From: an uncultured bacterium
GTDB taxonomy: Bacteria > Cyanobacteriota > Vampirovibrionia > Gastranaerophilales > Gastranaerophilaceae
Length of the DNA stretch: 64,000 bases
NCBI GenBank assembly: GCA_902779645.1
Contig: CACZCH010000007.1
Location: forward strand, 1-64,000
Direction of reading: 5' to 3'
Below, in pieces: positions 14,901 through 23,783 of this stretch. The notes under the pieces are model-generated. The model saw nothing but the letters and a program-made list of their open reading frames with translations, made no database searches and was not told the origin of the DNA. The number at the start of each line of letters is the position of its first letter. Positions within the stretch are counted from its first letter, which is position 1. Both the position numbers and the translations under genes were made by a program.

Positions 14901-17561
14901 ATGAAGAAATTATTTAGTGCATTACTGTCGTTAATGATTTTTGTAATGTATTCAGGCGCAGCTTTCGCAGCGAAAAATGTTAAAGTGACATCAAAACCTG
15001 CACCTCAAGCTGCATCCGTTCAACAAAATGAGGCACATATCAAAGCAAAACAGCAAGCTGTTGCTTCACAAAAAGCTCAAATGCAGCAAATGCAGCAAAT
15101 GGCTGTTGCAGCAAAATCTCATTTGAAACCTGCTGCAAATGCAAAACCGATTGAACTTGCTTTCGTTTTTGACGGACCATCAGACAAGAACCAACAGGTT
15201 TTGGCTAAATTCCAGCAAACAATTAAAGTTCAATTGCTGCCTGATTATATAGCAAGTTTCCCTAAGGATTTAATCTTTACGGGTGACTGGACAGAAAAGG
15301 GAGCAAAAGCTGCTTCAGATAAAGCATTAGCATCAAGAGCAAGAATGGTAATATCATTGGGTTATTTCTCAAGTAACTATTATGCAGACAAAAAAGACAA
15401 GAAAAAATATGTTGTAACTATTGATCAATACGGTTTAAGAGATTTTGGCAACCATTTCTTTAACCCTATTCAACAAATGACAAGTGACTTTACAACATTT
15501 AAAGTTTTAAATCCTAATATCAAAAAAACTGCTATTTTGATGAACGAAACTTATTATAAGACAAGAAGCGACTGGAATACATTTATTGATAAAAAATTAA
15601 AAGAGAAAAAATGCGACTTGGCATTTGTTGTAGTTCCTGTTAATTCAAACATTTCAGCGTCTTTATCTAAGATGCCGAAAGATGTTGATTCTGCTTTTGT
15701 TACACCTTTGTATAACCTATCGGCAGAGCAGAGAAAAGAATTGTATAAACAATTGTTGTCTAAAAAATTACCTACATTCTCATCTGTCGGTAAAGAGGAT
15801 GTAGAGCTGGGAGCAATGCTTGGTGCATCAACAGCTGATGTTGATAAAAAACTGGCAGAAGCTACATCATTTAATATTCATGGTGTTCTTCACGGTCAGG
15901 CTGTTAAGAACGAAAAAATACCTTTCTATGACGACAAGGTGATTTTCTATAACGCTGATACAGGTGAAGCACTTGGATATACTCCTGCATTACGTTTACT
16001 GAATAACGCAACAGTTATCTCAAATAAACCTAAAAAAATGTATGATTTGAATACACTTATCACGACGCTTGATGAAAGCAACTTGGATATAATAAGAAAA
16101 AGATTTCTTATTAATGCAGCACGTCGTTCTGTTACAAGTGCATATTTGAGATACTTACCTACATTAAGACTTGATTTAGGATATCAAACATATAACAGCG
16201 GATACGCTACATCATATTCTGATGTTCCGACAAGCGTAGGCGCATTTACTGTTGCTATGGATCAGGTACTTTATTCACCTGATTTGGTAACAAATATCAT
16301 AGTTAAACATAAAAAACTTAAATTTGATAAAGCAGAACACGATTTGACAAAAGCAAACACTGAGTATCACATTGCTAATTTGTACATAGAAACTTTGATG
16401 CTTGGTAATATGATAAAGATTCAAGAAGAATACGTTCAAGAAACAAGAGAAAATCTTGCAATTGCTCGTGTCAGAGAAAAGACCGGTAAATGCGGATATG
16501 AAGAAGTTTTCCGTTGGGCAGGTGAAGTATCTGAATCAGAAAAGAAACTTCTTTCTATGCAGGCAGATTATAAAAATCTTCAATTGCAAATTAATAAGTT
16601 GTTAAACAACAAAAACCAAAAAGAAGATTTTGCGTTCAAACCGCTTACTGCAAATGACCCTGCTTTCTTTACAAGCGACCTTCACGTAATTGATCACGTT
16701 CGTGACCCGAAAAAACTAGAACAGTTTACAACAATGCTTGTTCAGGAGGTTCAATACCTTTCACCTGAAACGACAAAACTTAAAGCTGCTATTGCTATGA
16801 AGAAAGCTGAAATGTCAAATTACGGACAAAAATTCTTTATGCCAAATGCTAAAATGTCACTCGAATACCAAACACAATTTGGTAGAAATCTTCCGTATGA
16901 AGAATCCGGACATATGCAATTAAAAGGTGCTCAAGGTGCAGCTCAATCTGCTGCTGCACAAGCACAAGCAACTCAAGCAATGGCACCGGCTGATTGGGCA
17001 AACCCTGCAAAAGTAGGTGGTGTATTTGGTGCGGGTGCACAAGGTTTTGCAAATGGCTATTATGGTTCTCCATACTTAGGTCTTGATCAACAATCATTCA
17101 GATTTTTCATCGGTGCTCAATGGAAACCGATTGAAGGCGGACACAAGATTGCAGAGATTGCACGTTGCAAGGCTGAGTTGAACGAACTTAACGCATATTT
17201 GGAAGAAGTTAATACAGAAATAGAAATGAAAGTTCGTTCTGTTGTAAATAACGCAATTGCGAAATACTTTATGATTGAAAAATCTTATAAAGCTATGTTT
17301 GCAGAACAAGAAAACTACGAAATGGTTAAGGCTAAATATCTTAGAGGAGAATGCCCTGTTAACCAGCTTGCAGATGCTCAACATTTGTATCTAAAGGCTA
17401 AAACAGATGCAATCAATTCTCAATATGACTTCTTCAAAGAACTTATTTGGGTTCAAAGAGGATTGTTATCTGTTAACTGGGTTAACGCAAACGATTATGC
17501 GAAAAAATGGATAAATAATATACCAAATATCCTTCCTGCAGAACCTGATTTTAATCTGTAA
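14901..17561 (+). CDS. Substrate-binding-protein-like domain fused to TolC-type outer-membrane factor
   Basis: This 886-residue exported protein starts with a signal peptide (cleavage near AFA/AKN), followed by an Ala/Gln-rich low-complexity segment (about 35-72). Residues 75-390 look like a periplasmic ABC substrate-binding domain of the DUF534 type: alternating strands such as IELAFVFDGP, ARMVISLGYF and NPNIKKTAILMNE. From about 400 to the end it follows the TolC/OEP pattern: long helices with coiled-coil periodicity, and barrel strands such as YLRYLPTLRLDLGYQT and SYLRYLPTLR-like repeats in each half. A second Ala/Gln-rich insert lies at about 676-716. It may be an outer-membrane export channel with a ligand-sensing head. 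No inner-membrane pump gene is adjacent. Confidence 0.78.
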   Translation: MKKLFSALLSLMIFVMYSGAAFAAKNVKVTSKPAPQAASVQQNEAHIKAKQQAVASQKAQMQQMQQMAVAAKSHLKPAANAKPIELAFVFDGPSDKNQQVLAKFQQTIKVQLLPDYIASFPKDLIFTGDWTEKGAKAASDKALASRARMVISLGYFSSNYYADKKDKKKYVVTIDQYGLRDFGNHFFNPIQQMTSDFTTFKVLNPNIKKTAILMNETYYKTRSDWNTFIDKKLKEKKCDLAFVVVPVNSNISASLSKMPKDVDSAFVTPLYNLSAEQRKELYKQLLSKKLPTFSSVGKEDVELGAMLGASTADVDKKLAEATSFNIHGVLHGQAVKNEKIPFYDDKVIFYNADTGEALGYTPALRLLNNATVISNKPKKMYDLNTLITTLDESNLDIIRKRFLINAARRSVTSAYLRYLPTLRLDLGYQTYNSGYATSYSDVPTSVGAFTVAMDQVLYSPDLVTNIIVKHKKLKFDKAEHDLTKANTEYHIANLYIETLMLGNMIKIQEEYVQETRENLAIARVREKTGKCGYEEVFRWAGEVSESEKKLLSMQADYKNLQLQINKLLNNKNQKEDFAFKPLTANDPAFFTSDLHVIDHVRDPKKLEQFTTMLVQEVQYLSPETTKLKAAIAMKKAEMSNYGQKFFMPNAKMSLEYQTQFGRNLPYEESGHMQLKGAQGAAQSAAAQAQATQAMAPADWANPAKVGGVFGAGAQGFANGYYGSPYLGLDQQSFRFFIGAQWKPIEGGHKIAEIARCKAELNELNAYLEEVNTEIEMKVRSVVNNAIAKYFMIEKSYKAMFAEQENYEMVKAKYLRGECPVNQLADAQHLYLKAKTDAINSQYDFFKELIWVQRGLLSVNWVNANDYAKKWINNIPNILPAEPDFNL

Positions 17562-17592
17562 TTGGAAGGGGGAAATTAACAATGGTTTAAAC

Positions 17593-17623
17593 AAAAGTCG
17601 GACTAATGTCCGACTTTTTATTA
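17593..17623 (+). terminator. Rho-independent terminator
   Basis: AAAAGTCGGAC pairs with GTCCGACTTTT around TAAT and is followed by T-rich sequence, 31 bases after the TolC-fusion stop. Confidence 0.9.
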
Positions 17624-17637
17624 TATAAATAAATTTC

Positions 17638-17768
17638 GTCATTCTGAGGCAGTAACCATTTAAGCCGAAGAATCTCATATATAGTGAGGTTCTTCGCTTC
17701 TGCTCAGTATGATGAGTATTTGGGGAAAAGATTCTTCACCCCCTAACGGTTATTTGGTTCAGAATGAC
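17638..17768. repeat. Palindromic repeat block 4
   Basis: One unit in mostly inverted arrangement: GTCATTCTGAGGCAGTAACC at the left matches the reverse of the right arm seen in block 2, and the unit closes with TTCAGAATGAC. A degenerate TCAGTATGATGAG copy lies in the middle. The rest of the gap to 17880 is AT-rich. Confidence 0.85.
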
Positions 17769-17833
17769 TTTCAGCATTTAATATTATATTGCATATTTGT
17801 ATTATAATATTATTAATATTTAATAAAAGCCGG

Positions 17834-17861
17834 ATTGACGCGTCCTAATCTGGCTAGCAAT
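17834..17861 (+). promoter_or_regulatory. Leader hairpin before the thioesterase gene
   Basis: AGCCGGATT and AATCTGGCT can pair (one G-T) around GACGCGTCCT. It lies about 20 bases before the chosen start. Function unknown; it is not a recognised riboswitch. Confidence 0.35.
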
Positions 17862-17880
17862 GGCTGTTAGAGAGGGTATT

Positions 17881-18618
17881 ATGGCATTATTTGAAGAAAC
17901 GGTTAAAATCAGATATTCTGAAATGGATTGTGATTTAGTTCTCAAACCCGGGGCAATGTTACAATTCTTGCAGGATTTAGCCAGTGATAATGCCGAACAG
18001 TTGGGTTTTGGATATTCTTATATTATTAAGAATAACCTTGCTTGGTTTCTTCTTAAATACAGACTTGAGTTTGATGATTACCCCGAAGGAATTTATGATT
18101 TAACAATCAAAACAGAGCCTAGGGGATACAATAAAATGTTTGCATACCGTGATTTTTATATCTTGCATCAAGGTAAACAAATCGGGCGTGCAACAAGCAC
18201 TTGGACTTTAGTCGATTTGAGTACAAAATCCATGGCTGCTGTTGCAGATGTCCTTACAGGAAACAAATTCATGGTTCAGCACGAAAAAAGAGAAGATGAT
18301 TTAAGTTACGGGAAAATCAGACTTCCTGAAAAATTTGATATTTCTAAAAAGTTTGAAGTTCGATTTGATGATTTGGATGTAAACAGACACGTTAATAATG
18401 CAAATTATATTGTTTGGGCAATTGAGCCTTTAGATTTTGAATTCCGCCGTTCCCATAAACTAAAAACCGTTGATATGATGTTTAAAAAAGAGATTACATA
18501 CGGAGCGGAAGTGTTGTCAGAAGTTGCGATTGACGGTAATAATACAATACACGCAGTAAAGAATGCTCAAACCGGAGAAGAGCTATGTATTATGAACGCT
18601 CAATGGGTAAATAAATAA
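17881..18618 (+). CDS. Acyl-ACP thioesterase (FatA/FatB-like)
   Basis: This 245-residue protein contains two hot-dog domains. The first has the substrate-site helix LQDLASDNAEQLG; the second carries the catalytic-type segment DDLDVNRHVNNANYI (about 160-175) that matches the DxN..H motif of plant and bacterial acyl-ACP thioesterases. It releases fatty acids from acyl-ACP in the cytoplasm. The ATG at 17881, with GAGGG four bases upstream, is preferred over 17860. A single gene between a terminator and a non-coding stretch. Confidence 0.85.
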   Translation: MALFEETVKIRYSEMDCDLVLKPGAMLQFLQDLASDNAEQLGFGYSYIIKNNLAWFLLKYRLEFDDYPEGIYDLTIKTEPRGYNKMFAYRDFYILHQGKQIGRATSTWTLVDLSTKSMAAVADVLTGNKFMVQHEKREDDLSYGKIRLPEKFDISKKFEVRFDDLDVNRHVNNANYIVWAIEPLDFEFRRSHKLKTVDMMFKKEITYGAEVLSEVAIDGNNTIHAVKNAQTGEELCIMNAQWVNK

Positions 18619-18959
18619 GTTTAGTTTGTAAGGTAGTCTACCGATAATAATAAATTTTTTTGGCGGACTGAAGTCCATCCTACAAAAAGAGCAAGCTAGT
18701 ATTACTGGAGGTTGTCGTAAGGTTTCCTACTCCAAATTCTTAGAATCATTAGCTAGCCTACATTTTGCACCCATTTTTATTTTGTGTTTTTTGAGATCAA
18801 AAATTTCTTTCTCTTTTGTCTGAAAAAACACAAAACGAATCGATTTTCTGCATCGTTATTGAATGTTAAATTGTAACAGTTTTTTAATATTGAAAAATTT
18901 TAGGCAATTTTTGATGAGAAAAATACTTTATATAGGTAGTAGATTTGTTAGGTAGTTCT
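18619..18959. other. Intergenic region with several inverted repeats
   Basis: This 341-bp gap holds a short GGACT/AGTCC hairpin element at about 18662-18682, then 18690-18761, where GCTAG and CTAGC flank a GGAG...CTCC stem. This could be a structured RNA, but it matches no class I know. The last 60 bases are an upstream element shared with the gene at 35579. Confidence 0.4.
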
Positions 18960-19748
18960 ATGGAAAAAATAAGCAATGTACCATTCTATAACTGCAATGT
19001 TTCTCTAAAAGGTAACAGTCCTATAGTAGAACGACTTGATTGTTCTGATAACAAATCTAAAAATTATTCACATGAGTATATGAGTTCTGATGTAAGTTCT
19101 GCGGTAAGAGCATACGGATTGAGTTTTATCAATAAAAACAAAACAATTCCTCAAATGTCGTTAAAAGACATGATTAAATGGTTTGAATCACAAGGAAAAA
19201 TAGAAGGAAAAGATTTTGAAATTGATTCATCATATACAATGGGCAATACGGTTGTTATATTGAAAAATAAACAAGGACAAAATGAATTAACTATTCATTA
19301 TGATTGTGGCAATCATGATAATTGGAATGGCTATGAAGTTTCTGAATACAACAATGGAGTAAGAACAAAAGAAGTTGCTCGTGATTATAATGGTAATATT
19401 AGTTATATTGCGCAAATATACGATAAACAAGATGAAAATATTCAACATTTAATAAATGAATTGTCTTATGATATAACTCCTCAACAATATGTAAAATATT
19501 TAAAAGATAATAATATTGATTACAAAGTAGAATATTATGGAGAAGAAGATAACAATCGTAATATTGATATTGAGATACTTGATAAAAATAAAAATGTAAT
19601 CAAACGAATATGGTATTATTATGGTAAAAATAAATATGATGACCATTGCCAGTTTGTTGCACAAGACGAATATAATGAACAAGGGAAATTATTTAGAAGA
19701 TTAGATTACAACAAAGATAATTTAGAAGTAGTTACATATATAAATTAA
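18960..19748 (+). CDS. Hypothetical protein with YD-like repeats
   Basis: This 262-residue protein is not assigned to a family. The first 20 residues (NVPFYNCNVSLKG) recall an N-x-x-F-x-G-type opening seen in another small protein at 56689. The rest has repeated short strands ending in acidic/Tyr/Asn turns (SEYNNGVRTKEVARDYNGNI, QDEYNEQGKLFRRLDYN), like a degenerate Rhs/YD repeat. There is no signal peptide. A TTG five codons upstream is possible, but AGG lies about eight bases before this ATG. The upstream DNA resembles that of the gene at 35579, which has similar YD-like repeats. Very AT-rich compared with its neighbours. Confidence 0.65.
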   Translation: MEKISNVPFYNCNVSLKGNSPIVERLDCSDNKSKNYSHEYMSSDVSSAVRAYGLSFINKNKTIPQMSLKDMIKWFESQGKIEGKDFEIDSSYTMGNTVVILKNKQGQNELTIHYDCGNHDNWNGYEVSEYNNGVRTKEVARDYNGNISYIAQIYDKQDENIQHLINELSYDITPQQYVKYLKDNNIDYKVEYYGEEDNNRNIDIEILDKNKNVIKRIWYYYGKNKYDDHCQFVAQDEYNEQGKLFRRLDYNKDNLEVVTYIN

Positions 19749-19780
19749 TTGGAAATCTATAGAAAACTAGGGAAGAGTTG

Positions 19781-19802
19781 CAAGTAGGTTGGGTGAAACC
19801 CA
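19781..19802. repeat. GTAGG hairpin element
   Basis: GTTGGGT and ACCCAAC pair around GAA just after a GTAGG flank, followed by AAAA. Similar flank-plus-hairpin elements occur at 866-880, 18662-18682 and 62075-62092 (the last two on the minus strand). Confidence 0.5.
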
Positions 19803-19855
19803 ACAAAACACAAAGACATGTTGAACAAAAACTGTTAGAACAATGTATTAATATT

Positions 19856-19886
19856 AAACCAGACCGATTACAAATCGGTCTGGTTT
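19856..19886. terminator. Bidirectional hairpin between convergent genes
   Basis: AAACCAGACCGATT pairs perfectly with AATCGGTCTGGTTT around ACA. It lies between the YD-like gene and the diguanylate cyclase gene. The T tail is short, so termination strength is uncertain. Confidence 0.75.
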
Positions 19887-19932
19887 AGTCAAACTGGAAA
19901 TCAAAAAACTAGAACTCCCACGCTTAAAATCT

Positions 19933-21333
19933 TTAGTTCACACAGACTCTATTTCTTCCGCTTTCTTTTGCTTCATAAAGCGCTTTGTCAGCCCGTTCAA
20001 AGAGTTCTTCTCCGGTTTCTTGGGTATTAAATTCAGCCAGCCCCATACTTATTGTTACATTTATTGATTTAACTTCGCTATCTTCATCGTTAATCGGTAT
20101 GGGTGAAGATTCAACAGCTTTTCTCAAACGTTCGCCGACGATTTTTGCTTCTTCAATATGGGTGTATGGTAAAAGAACTGCAAATTCTTCTCCGCCGTAT
20201 CTTGAAGGAATATCTGATTCACGGAGTGCAGATTTTATAATTGAAGCTACTCCTCTTAAAACTGCATCACCGCTTGCGTGTCCATAAGTGTCATTAACTT
20301 TTTTGAAAAAGTCTATATCAATCATCATTGCGCATAATGGATTATTTTGACGTTTTGTTGTAGCAATTTCTTGTCCTAAACGCAGTTCAAACTGTCTGCG
20401 GTTATTGAGATTTGTAAGCGCATCAATTGTTGCGTACTGAAGAATTTTTGAATATGAATTTGCTCTGTTAATAGTAATTGCAGATTGTCTTGTAAGCTGT
20501 TCAAGATAGCTTATATCACGTTTTGAAAGCGTATCAAGCGTACTTCTTGCAACGATGCATCCTATGAGTTCTTTTTCTTCCGACACTAAAGGAAATGCAC
20601 CAATTTTGTCTCCGTTTGTGAGAATGTATTCTGTTTCAGGTGTTAATTGGTTTAAGATTTCATATATTCTTTCGTCTTTGCAGGCTTTCGGCCAAACAAG
20701 CTGAAGTTCTTCTTCGCGTTTTAAGAAAACGTATATCAGGTGGTCTGTTATGAACCTGTCGAGCATTTCACCAATAATCGGAACAATATAATTGAGTTCA
20801 TACTGTGTTTCAATAATTTTTGCGATATTTTTCATTGAATCGTGAAATTCAACGTTAATTTTTGATTGTTCGCTAAGAACAATATTTTGAAGTTTCAGAG
20901 ATACTTGTGACGCAAAAATTTTCATTAAAAACAAAAATTCCATATTAACAGAGGTATCGGATTCGAAATCGAGTTTAATTATTCCAAAATCTTTGTTATC
21001 CTTAACTATCGGCATACATAAAGAATCAATTTTTAAGGTTATATCGCTTATTACGGTTGGAAGTTTATACGCTTTGGAATTTATTACAAAATCCTGATTT
21101 TTAATACTTTCATAGAGTTTATAAATATCTGAGCTGTCTTCTACGATGCTCCAAGAATCTGCGCAGTTACGCATAGTATTGGTAACATTGTCAAAAACGA
21201 AAATATTTAATTTTTTTACTTCAGCAAAAACAGATAAAAGCACTTTTAGTCCGTTTATTAGCTCTGTTGTATCAATTTCTTGAGTTAATAAATCTGAAAC
21301 GTGTGATAAAAATTGTAATTTATCTTTTGACAT
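19933..21333 (-). CDS. Diguanylate cyclase (GAF-like sensor plus GGDEF)
   Basis: The protein has 466 residues. The C-terminal GGDEF domain has the active-site loop RYGGEEF (about residue 378) and an RESD inhibitory I-site five residues before it, so it is probably active and product-inhibited. It makes cyclic di-GMP from GTP. The N-terminal 290 residues have no membrane helix and look like two GAF-type sensory modules. The start codon overlaps the upstream TPR stop as TAATG, so translation is coupled; a TTG three codons upstream is rejected. Cyclic-di-GMP signalling commonly controls motility, pili and adhesins, all of which are in this window. Confidence 0.9.
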   Translation of the reverse strand: MSKDKLQFLSHVSDLLTQEIDTTELINGLKVLLSVFAEVKKLNIFVFDNVTNTMRNCADSWSIVEDSSDIYKLYESIKNQDFVINSKAYKLPTVISDITLKIDSLCMPIVKDNKDFGIIKLDFESDTSVNMEFLFLMKIFASQVSLKLQNIVLSEQSKINVEFHDSMKNIAKIIETQYELNYIVPIIGEMLDRFITDHLIYVFLKREEELQLVWPKACKDERIYEILNQLTPETEYILTNGDKIGAFPLVSEEKELIGCIVARSTLDTLSKRDISYLEQLTRQSAITINRANSYSKILQYATIDALTNLNNRRQFELRLGQEIATTKRQNNPLCAMMIDIDFFKKVNDTYGHASGDAVLRGVASIIKSALRESDIPSRYGGEEFAVLLPYTHIEEAKIVGERLRKAVESSPIPINDEDSEVKSINVTISMGLAEFNTQETGEELFERADKALYEAKESGRNRVCVN

Positions 21334-22412
21334 TAAAACCAATTATCCTCATCTTCATTTTCATCATCTTTAGAGTTAAAAATATCGAAACCTACACAGG
21401 TTTCAAAATTTTTAGCCATAGCTTTATCAAAATCATCGTCAGCTACAATTTTTCCGTTAACATAAGTATAACTAATGCTTCCTGTCGGTTTATCCGTAAG
21501 TTTTTCCACTCCGTATTCATCGCTGTTAATAAATTTTCTTGAAACTTCGTTGAGCAGATTAAAAATATATGCTGTTTGAACTTCATTGCTGTCAGGAGAT
21601 TCGGAGATTAACAGCGCTGCTTTTTCAAGTTCGCTCATTGATTCACGATATTTGTTCATACTCCTTAAAAGTACAGCCAAATTATAATGAGCTTCAAACT
21701 TAGCCGGCTGGAGTTTTATTGCTTTACAATAATCAAGTCCTGCAAGTTTGGTTTCTTTTCTCAGGTGATGTGCGACTGCGCGGTTATAATATACATCATA
21801 GTTCTTCTTAAGATACTTAAGCGATTGAGTATAAGCTTCTATTGCATCTCCCAAAAATTGATACATAAGGTATTTTCTTTCCAGCGGAAGAAACATTGCT
21901 TTTTGTTTATAAGCAACACCTTTATTAAAATAGGCGATTCCTCTGTTAGCTCTTATACTCTTTACATTAGAATATACAAATGGTATCCAAAGATTAAAAA
22001 GTTTTATCCTTGGGATTTCATTAAACTGCTCGATTGCTTCATCAAAAAAACCCAAATCTTCGGAATAAACTATTCCGAGATTCATTCTTGCCATAACGAA
22101 TTTGGGATTATATTTGATTGCATTTTGATATGATTCAACAGCAGAGTAATAATCTTCATATACGGCATAAATATTTCCTAAGTTAAACCAAGCTTCATAG
22201 TGCTTTGGATAAAGTTCAAGTCCTTTTTTATAATAATCAAGGGTTTTTGACATATTATCCTGCGAATATGCCTGATCTCCTTTATAAATATAATATACGC
22301 CTTTTGCTTTCAAAAATTGGTGTTTAATCCAACCGTGGAAAAAATACCAAACTCCGAAAAGGATGGCGCACAAAACTATCAGAGAAAATAATTTTTTAAA
22401 GAAACGTCTCAT
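21333..22412 (-). CDS. Membrane-anchored TPR protein
   Basis: This 359-residue protein has one N-terminal membrane helix (about residues 8-25) followed by at least five TPR units (for example HYEAWFNLGNIYAVYEDYYS and DVYYNRAVAHHLRKETKLAG). The C terminus is acidic. It is probably held in the inner membrane with its repeats in the periplasm. It is cotranscribed with the diguanylate cyclase and may be its partner or sensor (inference). TGATATAAT ends seven bases before the ATG and there is no Shine-Dalgarno sequence, so it fits the leaderless pattern. Confidence 0.85.
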   Translation of the reverse strand: MRRFFKKLFSLIVLCAILFGVWYFFHGWIKHQFLKAKGVYYIYKGDQAYSQDNMSKTLDYYKKGLELYPKHYEAWFNLGNIYAVYEDYYSAVESYQNAIKYNPKFVMARMNLGIVYSEDLGFFDEAIEQFNEIPRIKLFNLWIPFVYSNVKSIRANRGIAYFNKGVAYKQKAMFLPLERKYLMYQFLGDAIEAYTQSLKYLKKNYDVYYNRAVAHHLRKETKLAGLDYCKAIKLQPAKFEAHYNLAVLLRSMNKYRESMSELEKAALLISESPDSNEVQTAYIFNLLNEVSRKFINSDEYGVEKLTDKPTGSISYTYVNGKIVADDDFDKAMAKNFETCVGFDIFNSKDDENEDEDNWF

Positions 22413-22475
22413 AACTCAGATTATATCATATTTTCTCACTTTCTAAAACCTAAGCGAATCCTATAAACGGAGGAT

Positions 22476-22503
22476 TTGTCATATATTAAAATAGTGATAT
22501 TAT
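22476..22503 (+). promoter_or_regulatory. Promoter for beta-lactamase-like gene
   Basis: TTGTCA, 16 bases, TATTAT. The leader then carries CGGAGGATTT as the ribosome-binding site; an identical copy of that decamer lies just upstream of the -35 box. Confidence 0.45.
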
Positions 22504-22533
22504 ATTAGAGGGAGAGAATCGGAGGATTTCTAA

Positions 22534-23757
22534 TTGTACGCATATAATCAGCAGCCTCAAAGAAGAAGTTCTGCAAATCTATACGTTGTGCCGGATAAAC
22601 AACGTGTAAGACCTGCGCGTCCCATTCATCATAAACCGATTAAAAAAGCTAAAAAAAGAAAAACAAATCCTATTTTATATCTATTTAGATTGAGCGTGGT
22701 TTTATCAATGTTTGCAATATTTGCAAATATAGTATTTCCGACAAGTTTCAGAGATTTGGTTAAAAATGTAGCATTCCCGAATAAAATTACCATGCACACA
22801 AAAATGCCTTATGGTATGGCATATAATGATGCAAGAAAATACGCAGGCGGTGCGGATTTGTATTCTATCTCAAAACCTGTAACAAATTATTTGAGCAATG
22901 ATTTATTCTTAAACAGAATGCTTTTAACTCCGACTGTTCAAAAAACTCACAGCGAAGTTACAACAATGTACCATACGACAGAGATGTCAGGGTTAAAAAA
23001 TCAGCTTTTGAATTTAGCAGCTCAGTATCCGAAAATTCATCCTGCGGTGTATGTTTGGGAATACGAAAACGGAAAGTATGTTGATATTAACGGAGAAGAA
23101 CAATTTTCTGCCGCAAGTATAATCAAGCTTCCTGTCCTTGTACGTATGTTCAAGTCTATTGAAGCAGGTCAAATGACAATTTATGATGAGATGGTTTTGA
23201 CAGATTATTATAAAGCTTCCGGTTCAGGCAATCTGCAATACATGCGCTCAGGAGGCAAATATTCGCTTGATGCTCTTGCTAAAACAATGATTCAGGATTC
23301 TGATAATTCTTCTACAAATATGATTATGTCAAAACTTGGCGGTATGGATGATATTAATATCGGTTTAAGAGACTGGGGAATTTCAAAAACTTATGTCAGA
23401 ACTTGGCTTCCTGATATGTCAGGTACAAACAAAACAACAGCACAAGACTTAGCGAAAATATTATACAACTTGGATAACCCCGGATTTTTGAATATTAATT
23501 CTCGTGAATACATAATTGATTATATGAGCCATGTTAAGAACAACAAGCTTATTGCAGCAGGCTTAGGCGAAGGCGCTCTTCTGGTTCACAAAACAGGTGA
23601 TATAGGAAGTATGCTTGGCGATGCGGGTATTGTATTTGCTCCAAACGGAAAAAAATACATTATCGTAATTCTTGCAAACCGTCCGTATAATTCACCTCAA
23701 GGTAAAGAATTTATAGTAAAAGCTTCTAATCTCATATATAAGAGTATCGCAGGATAA
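22534..23757 (+). CDS. Class A beta-lactamase-like serine hydrolase
   Basis: This 407-residue protein has the three motifs of the class A/PBP fold: S195-I-I-K198 (SxxK), S256-D-N258 (SDN) and K353-T-G355 (KTG). A basic N terminus and one membrane helix at about residues 48-67 anchor it facing the periplasm. The Glu166 equivalent is not evident, so it may be a peptidoglycan-modifying enzyme rather than a resistance beta-lactamase. The start is TTG, chosen because GGAGG lies eight bases before it and no ATG precedes the membrane segment. Monocistronic; it converges with the MFS gene. Confidence 0.85.
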   Translation: MYAYNQQPQRRSSANLYVVPDKQRVRPARPIHHKPIKKAKKRKTNPILYLFRLSVVLSMFAIFANIVFPTSFRDLVKNVAFPNKITMHTKMPYGMAYNDARKYAGGADLYSISKPVTNYLSNDLFLNRMLLTPTVQKTHSEVTTMYHTTEMSGLKNQLLNLAAQYPKIHPAVYVWEYENGKYVDINGEEQFSAASIIKLPVLVRMFKSIEAGQMTIYDEMVLTDYYKASGSGNLQYMRSGGKYSLDALAKTMIQDSDNSSTNMIMSKLGGMDDINIGLRDWGISKTYVRTWLPDMSGTNKTTAQDLAKILYNLDNPGFLNINSREYIIDYMSHVKNNKLIAAGLGEGALLVHKTGDIGSMLGDAGIVFAPNGKKYIIVILANRPYNSPQGKEFIVKASNLIYKSIAG

Positions 23758-23783
23758 AGTATTTTATTAAGCAGGAAGTAAAA

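Noticed and set aside
16849-17384. Antisense open frames inside the TolC fusion (82 and 96 codons)
   Set aside because: They are shadows of the strongly coding plus-strand frame, without ribosome-binding sites.
22465-22534. Riboswitch-like alternative pairing of the ribosome-binding site before the beta-lactamase-like gene
   Set aside because: The upstream copy of CGGAGGATTT overlaps or precedes the -35 box, so it is probably not in the transcript.
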